From contig JAFLBN010000019.1 in assembly GCA_017303395.1 (NCBI GenBank), forward strand, positions 1 to 64,000: a DNA stretch of 64,000 nt, read 5' to 3'. Positions 34,898 through 44,476 of the stretch are shown here, one piece after another (the stretch's first letter is position 1; each line of letters opens with the position of its first letter). Position numbers and translations under genes: made by a program. This stretch comes from Chitinophagales bacterium (GTDB taxonomy: Bacteria > Bacteroidota > Bacteroidia > Chitinophagales > Chitinophagaceae). The notes under the pieces were generated by a model that searched no databases, had not been told where the DNA came from, and worked only from the letters and a program-made list of their open reading frames with translations.

Positions 34898-35902
34898 TCA
34901 TATTTTCAAGCTATTGATTTTCCTGCGCAGCGGCTTTTCTACATAACTGTAACATAGTGCAGACACAATAACCAATACAATTACAAAGAACAGAAAGAAC
35001 CAATTAGTAGTAAGCCCCAGATATTTAGCGTTCAGTTTAGATACATAAAAGTTAACAGGCATCTGCAATATGTATATACCATAACTAACCTCTCCCAACC
35101 ATACCAAAGGTTTTGCGCTCAGCCAGCTATCTTTCTTACAGGCTATACCAACTATCATCAATACAAACAACGGCGATAATAACCCATTGTGCTTGCTGAA
35201 TGGCAGATATATAATGCTTAACACAACCATGACAAGCGTTACAAATACAGGCATCTTGCTTAGTTGCTCTTTATAATGTGTATAGAAATAGTATCCAGCC
35301 ATACCTATTACAAATTCATTCAGATGTGCAAACGGGAAATAATAGGTCAGCTCGTGCCAGTTATTGTTATTTGGCTTTGCGTATGCTACCATCCACAGGT
35401 GTACCAATTGCGATAGCACATAGAACAACAACGCACCATATGCAAAGCGTTTCTGATTGACTTTATATAACAAAAGCAGTAAAGGGAACAACAGATAAAA
35501 AAGCATCTCTACAGACAAAGACCACCCTGCACTGTTTATCGTCAATGCATATCCGGGAATATAAGCCTGCGCAAAAAAGAAGTTCAACAGTGTTTTAAAT
35601 CCAAGCTGCGCTTCGTCCCTTACACGAATGATAGATATTATCATAGCTACCCAATACAGCGGTGCTATGCGAGCAATTCTTCTTTTCAGATAGTCTTTGT
35701 ATTCTATCTGCTGATTGAAGTATGTATAACACATGATAAACCCGGACAGCGTAAAGAAATAACTAACTGCCACATTTCCTTTTGCAAAGAAGGGTTGCAT
35801 ATGTTTGAAAGGGAATACATTGAGCCCGAAGTGAAATATCACAATCATCAATGCGGCAAAACCGCGGGTTGCTGTAAGCCCGTTCAGGTGCTTTTCATTC
35901 AT
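34898..35902 (-). CDS. Membrane acyltransferase (acyltransferase 3 family)
   Basis: A 334-residue integral membrane protein with about ten helices. The N-terminus LNGLTATRGFAALMIVIFHFGLN includes the family RGxAAxxVxxxH motif, and the periplasmic-side VSYFFTLSGFIMCYTY is the usual F-x-L-S-G-F block. Members O-acetylate sugars of lipopolysaccharide, capsule or other glycans. The substrate is unknown; there are no sugar biosynthesis genes nearby. It starts five bases after the stop of the TonB-dependent receptor gene, suggesting cotranscription. Confidence 0.88.
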   Translation of the reverse strand: MNEKHLNGLTATRGFAALMIVIFHFGLNVFPFKHMQPFFAKGNVAVSYFFTLSGFIMCYTYFNQQIEYKDYLKRRIARIAPLYWVAMIISIIRVRDEAQLGFKTLLNFFFAQAYIPGYALTINSAGWSLSVEMLFYLLFPLLLLLYKVNQKRFAYGALLFYVLSQLVHLWMVAYAKPNNNNWHELTYYFPFAHLNEFVIGMAGYYFYTHYKEQLSKMPVFVTLVMVVLSIIYLPFSKHNGLLSPLFVLMIVGIACKKDSWLSAKPLVWLGEVSYGIYILQMPVNFYVSKLNAKYLGLTTNWFFLFFVIVLVIVSALCYSYVEKPLRRKINSLKI

Positions 35903-35907
35903 CTGTA

Positions 35908-38310
35908 CTATCTGTTTTTGCCGCTGCCAAAATCTATGCGGTAGTAAAATAACGGCAAAAAGCCCAATTGATACGATTTCACAAACGGATATACCCCCTG
36001 CGCACCTAAATCTGCATTGTAAGTCAGCGACAGTATATTCTTAATCCCGAATACGTTTACAAGATCTACAGCTATTTCATGTGTCAGTTTCTTTGCGTTA
36101 ATGCGCACACCCAACTTAGCATCGGCCCTGAAGTAGTCGGGGAAACGCAATGTGTTTCTTGCGGAATCGACTACTACCAAATCGCCCAACGCGTTAGATG
36201 CAGCAACATCAGGCGGAGAATACAACCTGCCACCAGCATAGGTTATCTTCACACCAGTTATCAGTACACTATTCTTACTCAGTTTTGGCTCGTAGCCCGC
36301 CAGCAGGTTAGTAGCAAAGCGTGTGTTGTAGTCTGTATTTCTATATACACCATCATTCCCTTTTGCTTTCGAGTCAAACACAGAACCGGTAGCAAGTACA
36401 TAGAAATTTTGACTGAATGTCTTTTCTACCGTCAACTCTAGCCCGTAGTTATAACCCGTCCCTTTATTCAATAATACATCAGGAAACAATCTTGAAAATG
36501 ATGCACCTTGATTAAGCCCTGAGAACGAAGAACCTGCTCGCATTTCTATCGGCACATTAAAGAGGTATTGATAATACACTTCTGTACGCAGCCTTAATAC
36601 TTTAGACAATGCATGTTCATACCCTGCTACTACATGATGGCTTCTGGTAAAGCCCATATTGTAGTTGTGCATAACAGCCTGAGTATACTGCGGCAAGTGA
36701 GCATAGTACTGATACAATTGCTGCATCTGGCTATGCAAGCCATAGCCCGCAGTCATAACACCTGAAGATGATACTCGCCAACGCATGCCGATGCGTGGCT
36801 CTATTACTGCTTTGTTATTATGCGTCAGGTATTGTACATGCAGCCCCGCGGTTAGTGTCAATGCATCACTGGGGCGATACTTATATTGTACATAACCTTG
36901 CAACAAGTCTGTACCACCTTTATAGCTAAGTCTTTGCTGCCAGTCTTGCCTGCTTGGCGGATACTGTCTGCTGCTATCCAAAAGGTTCACACTATAGTAG
37001 TTGTTTACTATACCTGCTCTTACAACAGAGCGTGCAGATAGTTTTGTATTAATGTACCAATGGGAACTTGTTGTTTTTGTATTGAACATATAGCCCAATA
37101 CATTCTTCAAAGAATCTACCTGCCAGTTTGCATTGCGAAATACTTTATCATGATGTGCACCTATTTCGTTTACCGATTCTGCAATCACAAACTTTGTATA
37201 GGTATTCTTATTTACCAGGTAGTTGAAAGATACCCCCAATACACCTGTGTTAGAATAAAAGTACTGATCTCGGTCGCTTTCGCCATATAGCTCTTCTGGC
37301 TGCTCAGTCTGGTTGCTAACTATCAGGTCTATTTTACTAAGACCTCCAATACCAAACACAGACAGATTTGCTTTTTTACCAATCGGAAAGTTCAGCTTCA
37401 ATGCTGCATCCTGATAATTGGGTATAGAGCTGGTGCCTATTTTTATGTTCAGGCCTTCAAACAGTTTCAGTGTAGAATATCTGTAGGTAAATAAATAAGA
37501 TGCACCACTCTTCTTTGAAAATGGCCCTTCTGCTGCAAGCTCTGTTCCCAGAAACCCTAATTGCCCTGTAAACTCATGACGCTTATTATTACCATTGCGC
37601 ATTTTCAGGTCGAAAACACCTGCGGTAGAATTACCATACTCTGCCGGGAACGCGCCTGTAAAGAAATCGCTGTTGGCAAGTGTCTTGTTATTCAGCATAC
37701 TTACAGGCCCACCAGTAGTACCAGGCACTGCAAAGTGATTGGGGTTGGGTATATCTATTTCCTCAAGTCTCCACAATACACCTTGTGGCGAGTTACCACG
37801 AATAATGATATCATTTCTGGAATCATCTGCCCCTTGCACACCTGCAAAGTTGGATGCCATACGCGCAGGGTCAGACCTGCTGCCTGCATAGCGTTCTGTT
37901 TCCGATACATCAAAAGTCTTGGCACTTACTACTGCCATTTCGTTGATGTGTTCTTTTTTAGCCTTCACCTCTACATCCTGCATCTTTGTTGCAGACTCTT
38001 CCATCTCTATGTTCAGTACTACTTCCTTGCCCGATGTTACAAGGATGTTGCTAAGGATTACCGGCTGATAACTGATATACTGTGCCGAAACTGTAAGCTT
38101 GCCTAAAGGTGCTGCATTCAACACATAAGCACCATTCTCATCGCTGACACCTGCTATTTCAGGAGTTACACCTACCAATTTTATGAGCACGCCTATCAAC
38201 GGTGTCTTTGATTCTTTATCGGTAATAGTACCGCGTATGGTTTGTGTGCGTTGAGCATGTACATACATGCTGCAACACAATAGCATTATAATAGTGTATA
38301 GTCTATACAT
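35908..38310 (-). CDS. TonB-dependent outer-membrane receptor
   Basis: A receptor of about 800 residues. It has a signal peptide (MYRLYTIIMLLCCSMYVHAQ), a carboxypeptidase-regulatory-like domain (about 22-105, TIRGTITDKESKTPLIGVLI), a plug domain with VQGADDSRNDIIIRGNSPQGVLW and then the beta barrel. No SusD partner follows, so it is not a classical Sus pair. The ATG was chosen because a TTAGGTAAT site precedes it; an upstream GTG is less likely. The ligand is not predictable. It is followed by an acyltransferase gene. Confidence 0.9.
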   Translation of the reverse strand: MYRLYTIIMLLCCSMYVHAQRTQTIRGTITDKESKTPLIGVLIKLVGVTPEIAGVSDENGAYVLNAAPLGKLTVSAQYISYQPVILSNILVTSGKEVVLNIEMEESATKMQDVEVKAKKEHINEMAVVSAKTFDVSETERYAGSRSDPARMASNFAGVQGADDSRNDIIIRGNSPQGVLWRLEEIDIPNPNHFAVPGTTGGPVSMLNNKTLANSDFFTGAFPAEYGNSTAGVFDLKMRNGNNKRHEFTGQLGFLGTELAAEGPFSKKSGASYLFTYRYSTLKLFEGLNIKIGTSSIPNYQDAALKLNFPIGKKANLSVFGIGGLSKIDLIVSNQTEQPEELYGESDRDQYFYSNTGVLGVSFNYLVNKNTYTKFVIAESVNEIGAHHDKVFRNANWQVDSLKNVLGYMFNTKTTSSHWYINTKLSARSVVRAGIVNNYYSVNLLDSSRQYPPSRQDWQQRLSYKGGTDLLQGYVQYKYRPSDALTLTAGLHVQYLTHNNKAVIEPRIGMRWRVSSSGVMTAGYGLHSQMQQLYQYYAHLPQYTQAVMHNYNMGFTRSHHVVAGYEHALSKVLRLRTEVYYQYLFNVPIEMRAGSSFSGLNQGASFSRLFPDVLLNKGTGYNYGLELTVEKTFSQNFYVLATGSVFDSKAKGNDGVYRNTDYNTRFATNLLAGYEPKLSKNSVLITGVKITYAGGRLYSPPDVAASNALGDLVVVDSARNTLRFPDYFRADAKLGVRINAKKLTHEIAVDLVNVFGIKNILSLTYNADLGAQGVYPFVKSYQLGFLPLFYYRIDFGSGKNR

Positions 38311-38481
38311 ATTACCTAACAAATTACTCAACACATTCAGTAATTCACAGCAACACTATTTAACATAATGAAAATCAATACATTAAAATATGGTTAAGAG
38401 CTATGAAAGTACATATATTGTTTTTAACTTTTCATTAAACCTACTAATAGGAATACTAGTCTATTAATAAAATATACGGTT

Positions 38482-40194
38482 ATGGGTAAAGTAAACCGTC
38501 GTGAGTTTTTGGAACAGGTTATTGCTGAAAAAGAAACTCACACGCAAAATATCAGTCTGGATAAAGATCAGGTTTACCAGAAATATGTAAACAAGGGTGC
38601 TCCAAGTGGTAATAAAACTACCTCAACACTTAACCCTTACACTGGTGCATGGACTGAAGAAGAAGCCATACACCTGCTTCGCAGAACAACTTTCGGAGTA
38701 AAACCAGCAGATGTTAATACACTGATGGGGATGACTATGAGTCAGGCAGTAGATAAAATATTAACGCTGCCAACTGCGGCTCCAACACCACCACTGAACA
38801 ATTACAATGCTGTTGTTGCAGACCCAACAATACCTCTTGGACAAACCTGGGTGAATGCTCCGTATGATAGTACTACAACAGGACAACGTTATTATTCTTT
38901 CAAATCCTGGTGGACAGGACAGATGCTGAATCAGGATTTGAGTATTCAGGAAAAAATGGTACTGTTCTGGCATAATCACTTTGCGACAGAAGTGCTGACA
39001 ACGGGTGACGCACGAAAATCGTACAAGCTGAATGCAATGTTCAGAGCAAACGCACTTGGCAACTTCAAAGCAATTGTAAAAAATGTAACGTTGGATCCAT
39101 CGATGCTTGTTTACCTGAATGGCTACCTGAATACCAAAACAGCACCTGATGAAAACTACGCAAGAGAGCTGCAAGAGTTATTTACCATCGGCAAAGGTTT
39201 CACACCAATTTATGATGAAGATGATATTAAAGCTGCAGCAAAGGTTTTAACAGGATGGCGTATTAATAACACAACCATTAGCAGCTATTTCGACTCTACA
39301 AAACACGATACTACAAACAAGATATTTACATCTTACTATGGAGGCTATGTAGTTGTTGGCAAAACAGGTAGTGCTGGCGCAAATGAAGTAGATGATTTAT
39401 TAGACATGATATTCAAAAGTGGTGATGTACCACTGCATATATGCCGTAAACTATACCGTTGTTTCGTTTACTATGATATAGATAGTGCAACTGAAGCCAA
39501 TATTATAGCTCCAATGGCACAGATATTGGTAAATAATAATTTCAATATCAAACCTGTTATGGAAGCATTGCTGAAAAGTGAACACTTCTACGATATTAAC
39601 AGCAAAGCATGTTTCATACGCACGCCATTGGATTATCTGGTGGGTATGTTCCGCACAATGAATATTTCAATTCCACAAACCTTTACAGTAGATAAAACAT
39701 ATGCTATATGGAACTACATCCGTAGCTATGGCAGCAGCTTGGCAATGGATTTAGGGGATCCTCCAAATGTTTCAGGATGGCCGGCATTCTATCAGTCGCC
39801 TGACTTTTATGAAATATGGATCAACTCTACTACCCTGCCTAAGCGTATGGCATTTGCAGACATGATGTTAGGTTCAGGATTTTCTGCTGGCACAGGTACG
39901 GCTATCAAAATAGATGTAATTGAGTTTACAAAATTATGCCCCAATGCAAGTGACCCGAATTATCTGATAGATTTCTTTGTCAAATATTGTCTGGGATTAC
40001 CGCTGAGTACGGCTTCTAAAAAAGCTTTAAAAGATAGTCAGTTGCTATCAGGGCAAACCTCAGATTACTATTGGACAACAGCGTGGACAAACTACTTGTC
40101 TAACCCTAACACAACAAATACCAATATTGTAAAAACAAGGCTTACCAATACTTTGATGGAATTGCTTCGTTTACCGGAACACCATTTATGTTAA
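38482..40194 (+). CDS. DUF1800 family protein
   Basis: A 570-residue protein of the DUF1800 family. The conserved region begins HLLRRTTFGVKPADVNTL and includes MVLFWHNHFAT, ENYARELQELFTIG, AAKVLTGWRI and a C-terminal GDPPNVSGWPAF motif. The family is widespread with an unknown function, and is very often adjacent to a DUF1501 gene, as here. No signal peptide is visible, although VNRREFLE at the N-terminus resembles a truncated twin-arginine start. It is followed 27 bases later by the DUF1501 gene. Confidence 0.9.
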   Translation: MGKVNRREFLEQVIAEKETHTQNISLDKDQVYQKYVNKGAPSGNKTTSTLNPYTGAWTEEEAIHLLRRTTFGVKPADVNTLMGMTMSQAVDKILTLPTAAPTPPLNNYNAVVADPTIPLGQTWVNAPYDSTTTGQRYYSFKSWWTGQMLNQDLSIQEKMVLFWHNHFATEVLTTGDARKSYKLNAMFRANALGNFKAIVKNVTLDPSMLVYLNGYLNTKTAPDENYARELQELFTIGKGFTPIYDEDDIKAAAKVLTGWRINNTTISSYFDSTKHDTTNKIFTSYYGGYVVVGKTGSAGANEVDDLLDMIFKSGDVPLHICRKLYRCFVYYDIDSATEANIIAPMAQILVNNNFNIKPVMEALLKSEHFYDINSKACFIRTPLDYLVGMFRTMNISIPQTFTVDKTYAIWNYIRSYGSSLAMDLGDPPNVSGWPAFYQSPDFYEIWINSTTLPKRMAFADMMLGSGFSAGTGTAIKIDVIEFTKLCPNASDPNYLIDFFVKYCLGLPLSTASKKALKDSQLLSGQTSDYYWTTAWTNYLSNPNTTNTNIVKTRLTNTLMELLRLPEHHLC

Positions 40195-40221
40195 ACTTCT
40201 TTATCGGGTAAAACTGCAAAT

Positions 40222-41796
40222 ATGAAACGCAGAGACTTCTTAAAAGTAACGCCGGCTGCAGGCCTGGCATTTATGATAAACGGCATACCTGTCAGCACAT
40301 ATGCAGACCATCCATTACTGCAAATGATGGCAAAATCTACAGCTGCTACAGGGCGCGTACTGGTGGTTATTCAGTTAAATGGTGGTAATGATGGGCTTAA
40401 CATGGTTATCCCGATCGATAAATACAGCGAACTGTCTAATGCACGTTCAAATATTCTGATACCACAGAATAAAGTATTGGCATTATCAAACACTAACCTT
40501 ACCGGTTTGCATCCATCTATGACAGGCATTCAGAAAATGTATGCCGATGGCATGGTGAATATTACACAGGGGGTTAGCTATCCCGACCCTAACTTTTCTC
40601 ACTTCCGCGCCACTGATATTTGGTTCAGTGCTTCCGATTCAAAAGTATATGAAGAATCAGGCTGGCTTGGACGTTATTTAGACAAAAGATTCCCCGGCTA
40701 CCCGAAAGACTATCCAAGTACGGATATGCCTGACCCATTAGCTATACAAATAGGTTCCGGCGTTTCTATGATAACACAAGGGGCTAATGTAAACTCTGCT
40801 ATGGCAATCGCCAACATCAATAGTTTCTATCAGATAGTAAACAATCTGGTAGATCCGGCACCGCCTACACATGCAGGTCACGAACTTACATTTATACGCT
40901 ACGTGATGCAACAGACGCAGACGTATAATCAGGTTATTAAAGATGCCGCTGCTAAAGCCAGCAACGCATCATCACTCTATCCTACCAACAATTCGCTGGC
41001 AGACCAGTTGAAGATTGTTGCACGCCTGATAGCTGGCGGTTTAAAAACACCGATATATGTTGTGAGCCTTGGTGGTTTCGACACACACTCTGCACAAACA
41101 GACGCTACAGATACAACAATAGGTACACATGCTACCCTTATGCAAAAAATTTCTGAAGCTGTTTATGCTTTCTTTGACGATGCCAAGTTACTTGACTTCC
41201 ACAGCCGTGTAGCTGCAATGACAATGAGCGAATTCGGGCGTCGAATAAAATCGAATGCTAGTGGTGGTACAGACCACGGCTCTGCGGCTCCTGTTATGGT
41301 ATTTGGTCCGGGTGTCAATCCTGGTATTATTGGCTCCAACCCAATACTTCCGGCAAGCGCAGGTACTGCAGACAATGTACCTATGCAAAATGACTTCCGA
41401 GGCATATATGCAGCTGTTCTTGCAGACTGGTTTGAACTGGACATCAATGATGTGAATGATATACTTATGAATAGTTTTCCTGTGCTACCTGTATTCAAAA
41501 GTGCAGGCACATCCATCAACACACAGGAAGGAGGCAGCAATGAAGCGCTGGAACAAAACTATCCGAATCCATTTATAAACAGTACCTCTTTCAGATTCAA
41601 TTCTGACGGTGGTAATGTACGCATTCAGATATTTGATGCAAACGGACGATTAATACGCACCATTACAGACCAACAATACAGCCGTGGCCAACATGAAATT
41701 ACTATTGACAGAAATAGTATGGCTGCAGGCAACTATTTTCTCACACTCACCAATAACAAAACAAAAAGCACGCGCCGCATGACGGTCGTGGATTAA
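40222..41796 (+). CDS. DUF1501 family protein with Tat-like signal and T9SS tail
   Basis: A 524-residue protein. The N-terminus MKRRDFLKVTPAAGLAFMI is a twin-arginine type signal. The DUF1501 sulfatase-like domain covers about residues 40-430 with VVIQLNGGNDGLNMVIP, FSHFRATDIWFSA, GLGGFDTH-like SLGGFDTHSAQTD, MSEFGRR and GTDHGSAAPVMVFG. The last 85 residues (440-524) are a type A T9SS sorting domain (YPNPFINSTSF, IFDANGRLIRT, AAGNYFLTL). So it is probably exported by Tat and then moved across the outer membrane by the type IX system. The neighbour upstream is DUF1800. Confidence 0.9.
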   Translation: MKRRDFLKVTPAAGLAFMINGIPVSTYADHPLLQMMAKSTAATGRVLVVIQLNGGNDGLNMVIPIDKYSELSNARSNILIPQNKVLALSNTNLTGLHPSMTGIQKMYADGMVNITQGVSYPDPNFSHFRATDIWFSASDSKVYEESGWLGRYLDKRFPGYPKDYPSTDMPDPLAIQIGSGVSMITQGANVNSAMAIANINSFYQIVNNLVDPAPPTHAGHELTFIRYVMQQTQTYNQVIKDAAAKASNASSLYPTNNSLADQLKIVARLIAGGLKTPIYVVSLGGFDTHSAQTDATDTTIGTHATLMQKISEAVYAFFDDAKLLDFHSRVAAMTMSEFGRRIKSNASGGTDHGSAAPVMVFGPGVNPGIIGSNPILPASAGTADNVPMQNDFRGIYAAVLADWFELDINDVNDILMNSFPVLPVFKSAGTSINTQEGGSNEALEQNYPNPFINSTSFRFNSDGGNVRIQIFDANGRLIRTITDQQYSRGQHEITIDRNSMAAGNYFLTLTNNKTKSTRRMTVVD

Positions 41797-41814
41797 CCTA
41801 TTCTATATATACAA

Positions 41815-41841
41815 CAAAGGGCGCTGAGTAAGCGCCCTTTG
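41815..41841. terminator. Bidirectional terminator between the DUF1501 gene and the beta-lactamase gene
   Basis: An 11-bp stem CAAAGGGCGCT / AGCGCCCTTTG with a five-base loop. Confidence 0.8.
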
Positions 41842-41862
41842 TTATTTAATACTGATTGCTAA

Positions 41863-42786
41863 TTATTTCTTTACAGCATCGTCGTACACAGCTTTTGCAA
41901 CGCCAGCAATAATACTTTCACCATATTCCATATCGCCTGTTATATCATGCACATATACTGCCAAAGCAATATGCTGCCCGCTTGGCAACGTTATAATACC
42001 AATATCGTTTATGGCAATTGTTTTACCATCTCTTGTATCACTACTGCCTGTCTTGTGCGCCACAACAGTGCCTTCCGGCAATAATCCTTTTATGCGTTTA
42101 GTACCACCCGTAGTGCGCTCCATTATGCCGCGCAGTGTATCTGTAGATGTTTTACTCATTAGTTCACCTTTATAAAACTTCACCATCAGTTTTGCCATAT
42201 CCTGTGGCGTGCACCATGTATTGTATGGGTTTTCGAAATCTACATAAGGTTCGCCTGCACGTTGTGCTACACCAATACCCTGCAGCCCTGTACTTTTTAT
42301 GTATGCTTCTATTTGCTTACCGCCACCTACATATCTTGTAAAACCACAAAAGCTGATATTATCGCTCACATGTGTCATGTATTCCAGCAAGCTGTGCACA
42401 TTCATACTGTTACCACCTTTTAGCGCTTCCAGCAATGTTTGCCCACCGCGTATTTTCAGCTCTTCTTTAGTAAGTGTAAACTTTTCATCTAGTGATATCT
42501 TTCCACTATCAACATCCTTCATTATCATTATTGCCAATGGAAATTTGATGGTGCTTTGTGTGGGCACATGGTCTGTTCCGTTATAGTAGAATGTATCTCC
42601 GGTTTCCACATTGATACTAGCTACAGCAATCTTCGCTTTTACAGATTTTGCAATGCTATCTACTGTTGTTTGTAATGCCGATGCAGCAGGTGTTTCAACA
42701 GCAGCTGCTGTATCATTTTTAGGCTGCTCGTTGCCGCAGCTTGTTGCCATTAGTAATAATGAGATGAAGAGAATAACAGAACGCAT
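41863..42786 (-). CDS. Class A beta-lactamase, putative lipoprotein
   Basis: A 307-residue serine beta-lactamase of the class A2 (Bacteroidota) type. In order: the active-site STIK (Ser78, Lys81), SDN (141-143), an omega-loop Glu185 four residues before Asn189 (the Glu166/Asn170 pair), and KTG at 245-247. The signal sequence ends in LLMATSCGNE with Cys17, a lipobox-like site, so the enzyme is probably anchored to a membrane. The chosen ATG follows a TACATTCG promoter-like element; an upstream ATG lies inside that element. It hydrolyses beta-lactams; spectrum cannot be read from sequence alone. Confidence 0.9.
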   Translation of the reverse strand: MRSVILFISLLLMATSCGNEQPKNDTAAAVETPAASALQTTVDSIAKSVKAKIAVASINVETGDTFYYNGTDHVPTQSTIKFPLAIMIMKDVDSGKISLDEKFTLTKEELKIRGGQTLLEALKGGNSMNVHSLLEYMTHVSDNISFCGFTRYVGGGKQIEAYIKSTGLQGIGVAQRAGEPYVDFENPYNTWCTPQDMAKLMVKFYKGELMSKTSTDTLRGIMERTTGGTKRIKGLLPEGTVVAHKTGSSDTRDGKTIAINDIGIITLPSGQHIALAVYVHDITGDMEYGESIIAGVAKAVYDDAVKK

Positions 42787-42806
42787 GTTTTCAAGTTTAT
42801 GAAACA

Positions 42807-42814
42807 CGAATGTA
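42807..42814 (-). promoter_or_regulatory. Probable promoter -7 element for the beta-lactamase
   Basis: TACATTCG on the minus strand, a one-base variant of TAnnTTTG, 20 bases upstream of the chosen ATG. Confidence 0.4.
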
Positions 42815-42836
42815 GAGAAAAGAAAAAAACAAAAAC

Positions 42837-42866
42837 AAAAGGGCTGTCAAATTTGACAGCCCTTTT
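42837..42866 (-). terminator. Terminator of lipoamide dehydrogenase
   Basis: A 15-bp palindromic stem AAAAGGGCTGTCAAA / TTTGACAGCCCTTTT with an A/T run on both sides. Confidence 0.88.
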
Positions 42867-42891
42867 TTATCCTTCAGCCTTTCGGCATTTA

Positions 42892-44301
42892 TTACAGGTG
42901 GATTGCTTCGCCAAGTGCTACTTCAATAGCATCTTTCACAGCTTCGCTCATTGTCGGGTGAGGGAAGATTGTATCCAGTTGCTCTTGCCATGTAGTTTCC
43001 AATTTGCGGCTTGCTACTGTTTGTGCAATGATTTCAGTAACGTTTGCACCTATCATGTGCGTACCCAGCCATTCGCCATATTTAGCATCGAAGATAACTT
43101 TTACAAAACCTTCGTTTGCACCCGCAGCACTTGCTTTACCGGAAGCAGAGAATGGGAATTTACCCACTTTCACTTCGTAGCCGGCTTCCTTAGCTTGTTT
43201 TTCTGTCATACCAACAGAAGCAATTTCAGGTGAGCAATATGTACAGCCCGGTACATTGTTATAATCCAGCGCTTCCGGTACATGGTGGTATTTACCTTCT
43301 TTGTTTGCAATAGCTTCTACACAGATAACTGCTTCTTTCATAGCTACGTGTGCCAGTGCCTGACCAGGAACGATATCACCAATAGCATAGATGCCGGCTA
43401 CGTTTGTGTTGTAGTATTTATCTACAATTACTTTGCCTTTATCTGTAGTAATGTTCAGTGCTTCCAGACCAATATTTTCGATGTTTGCAGAAACACCCAC
43501 AGCGCTCAGTACTACATCTGCTTCCAGTGTAGACATATTGCCATCTGCTGTTTTTATATGTGCTACAACACCGTTACCGTTGCCTTCTACTTTTTCTACA
43601 GAAGCATTGGTCATGATGCTGATGCCTTTTTTCTTATAAACTTTCTCCAGTTCTTTAGATACATCCTCGTCTTCAACCGGCACTATACGCGGCATAAACT
43701 CAACGATAGTAACTTTTGTACCCATGCTGTTGTACACATAAGCAAACTCCACACCGATAGCACCGCTACCTACAACAATCATTGACTTAGGCTGTGTCGG
43801 CATGTTCATAGCTTCACGGTAGCCGATGATTTTCTTACCATCTATCGGCAGGTTTGGCAATTGACGCGCACGGCCACCGGTAGCCAGTATCACATGCTTG
43901 GCAGCATATGCAGTTGTTTTACCATCAGCACCTGTTACTTCTACTTCTTTCTTAGCATTCAGTTTACCCATACCCATCAGCACATCTATCTTATTCTTCT
44001 TCATCAGGAACTGGATACCCTTGCTCATTTTATCAGCAACACCACGGCTACGTTTGATAACAGCATTGAAGTCTGCTTTAGACTCACCTGCTACTATACC
44101 ATAGTCTTGTGCATGGCTGATATATTCCAATACCTGTGCAGACTTTATCAGAGCCTTCGTAGGGATACAACCCCAGTTCAGGCAGATACCACCCAGGCTT
44201 TCTTTTTCTACAATTGCTGTTTTGTAACCTAACTGAGAGGCACGGATTGCCGCAACATAACCACCGGGACCGCTACCTACTACTATTACATCATACGCCA
44301 T
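42892..44301 (-). CDS. lpdA: Dihydrolipoyl dehydrogenase
   Basis: The E3 flavoenzyme of pyruvate and 2-oxoglutarate dehydrogenase and of the glycine cleavage system. The 469-residue chain has the FAD motif GSGPGG (9-14), the redox-active disulphide C40/C45 in GGICLNWGCIPTKA, an NAD-binding GSGAIGVEFA, and the C-terminal HPTMSEAVKDA with the catalytic His and Glu. It stands alone rather than in an operon with E1 or E2 genes. lipB, needed to lipoylate its partners, lies 4 kb away. Confidence 0.96.
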   Translation of the reverse strand: MAYDVIVVGSGPGGYVAAIRASQLGYKTAIVEKESLGGICLNWGCIPTKALIKSAQVLEYISHAQDYGIVAGESKADFNAVIKRSRGVADKMSKGIQFLMKKNKIDVLMGMGKLNAKKEVEVTGADGKTTAYAAKHVILATGGRARQLPNLPIDGKKIIGYREAMNMPTQPKSMIVVGSGAIGVEFAYVYNSMGTKVTIVEFMPRIVPVEDEDVSKELEKVYKKKGISIMTNASVEKVEGNGNGVVAHIKTADGNMSTLEADVVLSAVGVSANIENIGLEALNITTDKGKVIVDKYYNTNVAGIYAIGDIVPGQALAHVAMKEAVICVEAIANKEGKYHHVPEALDYNNVPGCTYCSPEIASVGMTEKQAKEAGYEVKVGKFPFSASGKASAAGANEGFVKVIFDAKYGEWLGTHMIGANVTEIIAQTVASRKLETTWQEQLDTIFPHPTMSEAVKDAIEVALGEAIHL

Positions 44302-44421
44302 AAAGCAAATATTTTATAATATTAAATGTATTCTAAAATTTGAACGGACAAATGTAGTTAATAAATAGTATAGTTAAAAGGGAAAATACCGCATAGCCAG
44401 ATATAACATGCCTGTAACGAA

Positions 44422-44453
44422 AACAGGTGCTCCGCTGTGGCGAAACACCTGTT
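44422..44453 (-). terminator. Terminator of the amino-acid permease gene
   Basis: Arms AACAGGTG / CACCTGTT with an inner CGC/GCG pair in the loop, followed by TTTT on the minus strand. Confidence 0.65.
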
Positions 44454-44476
44454 AAATAAGAATATGCAAAGCACTA

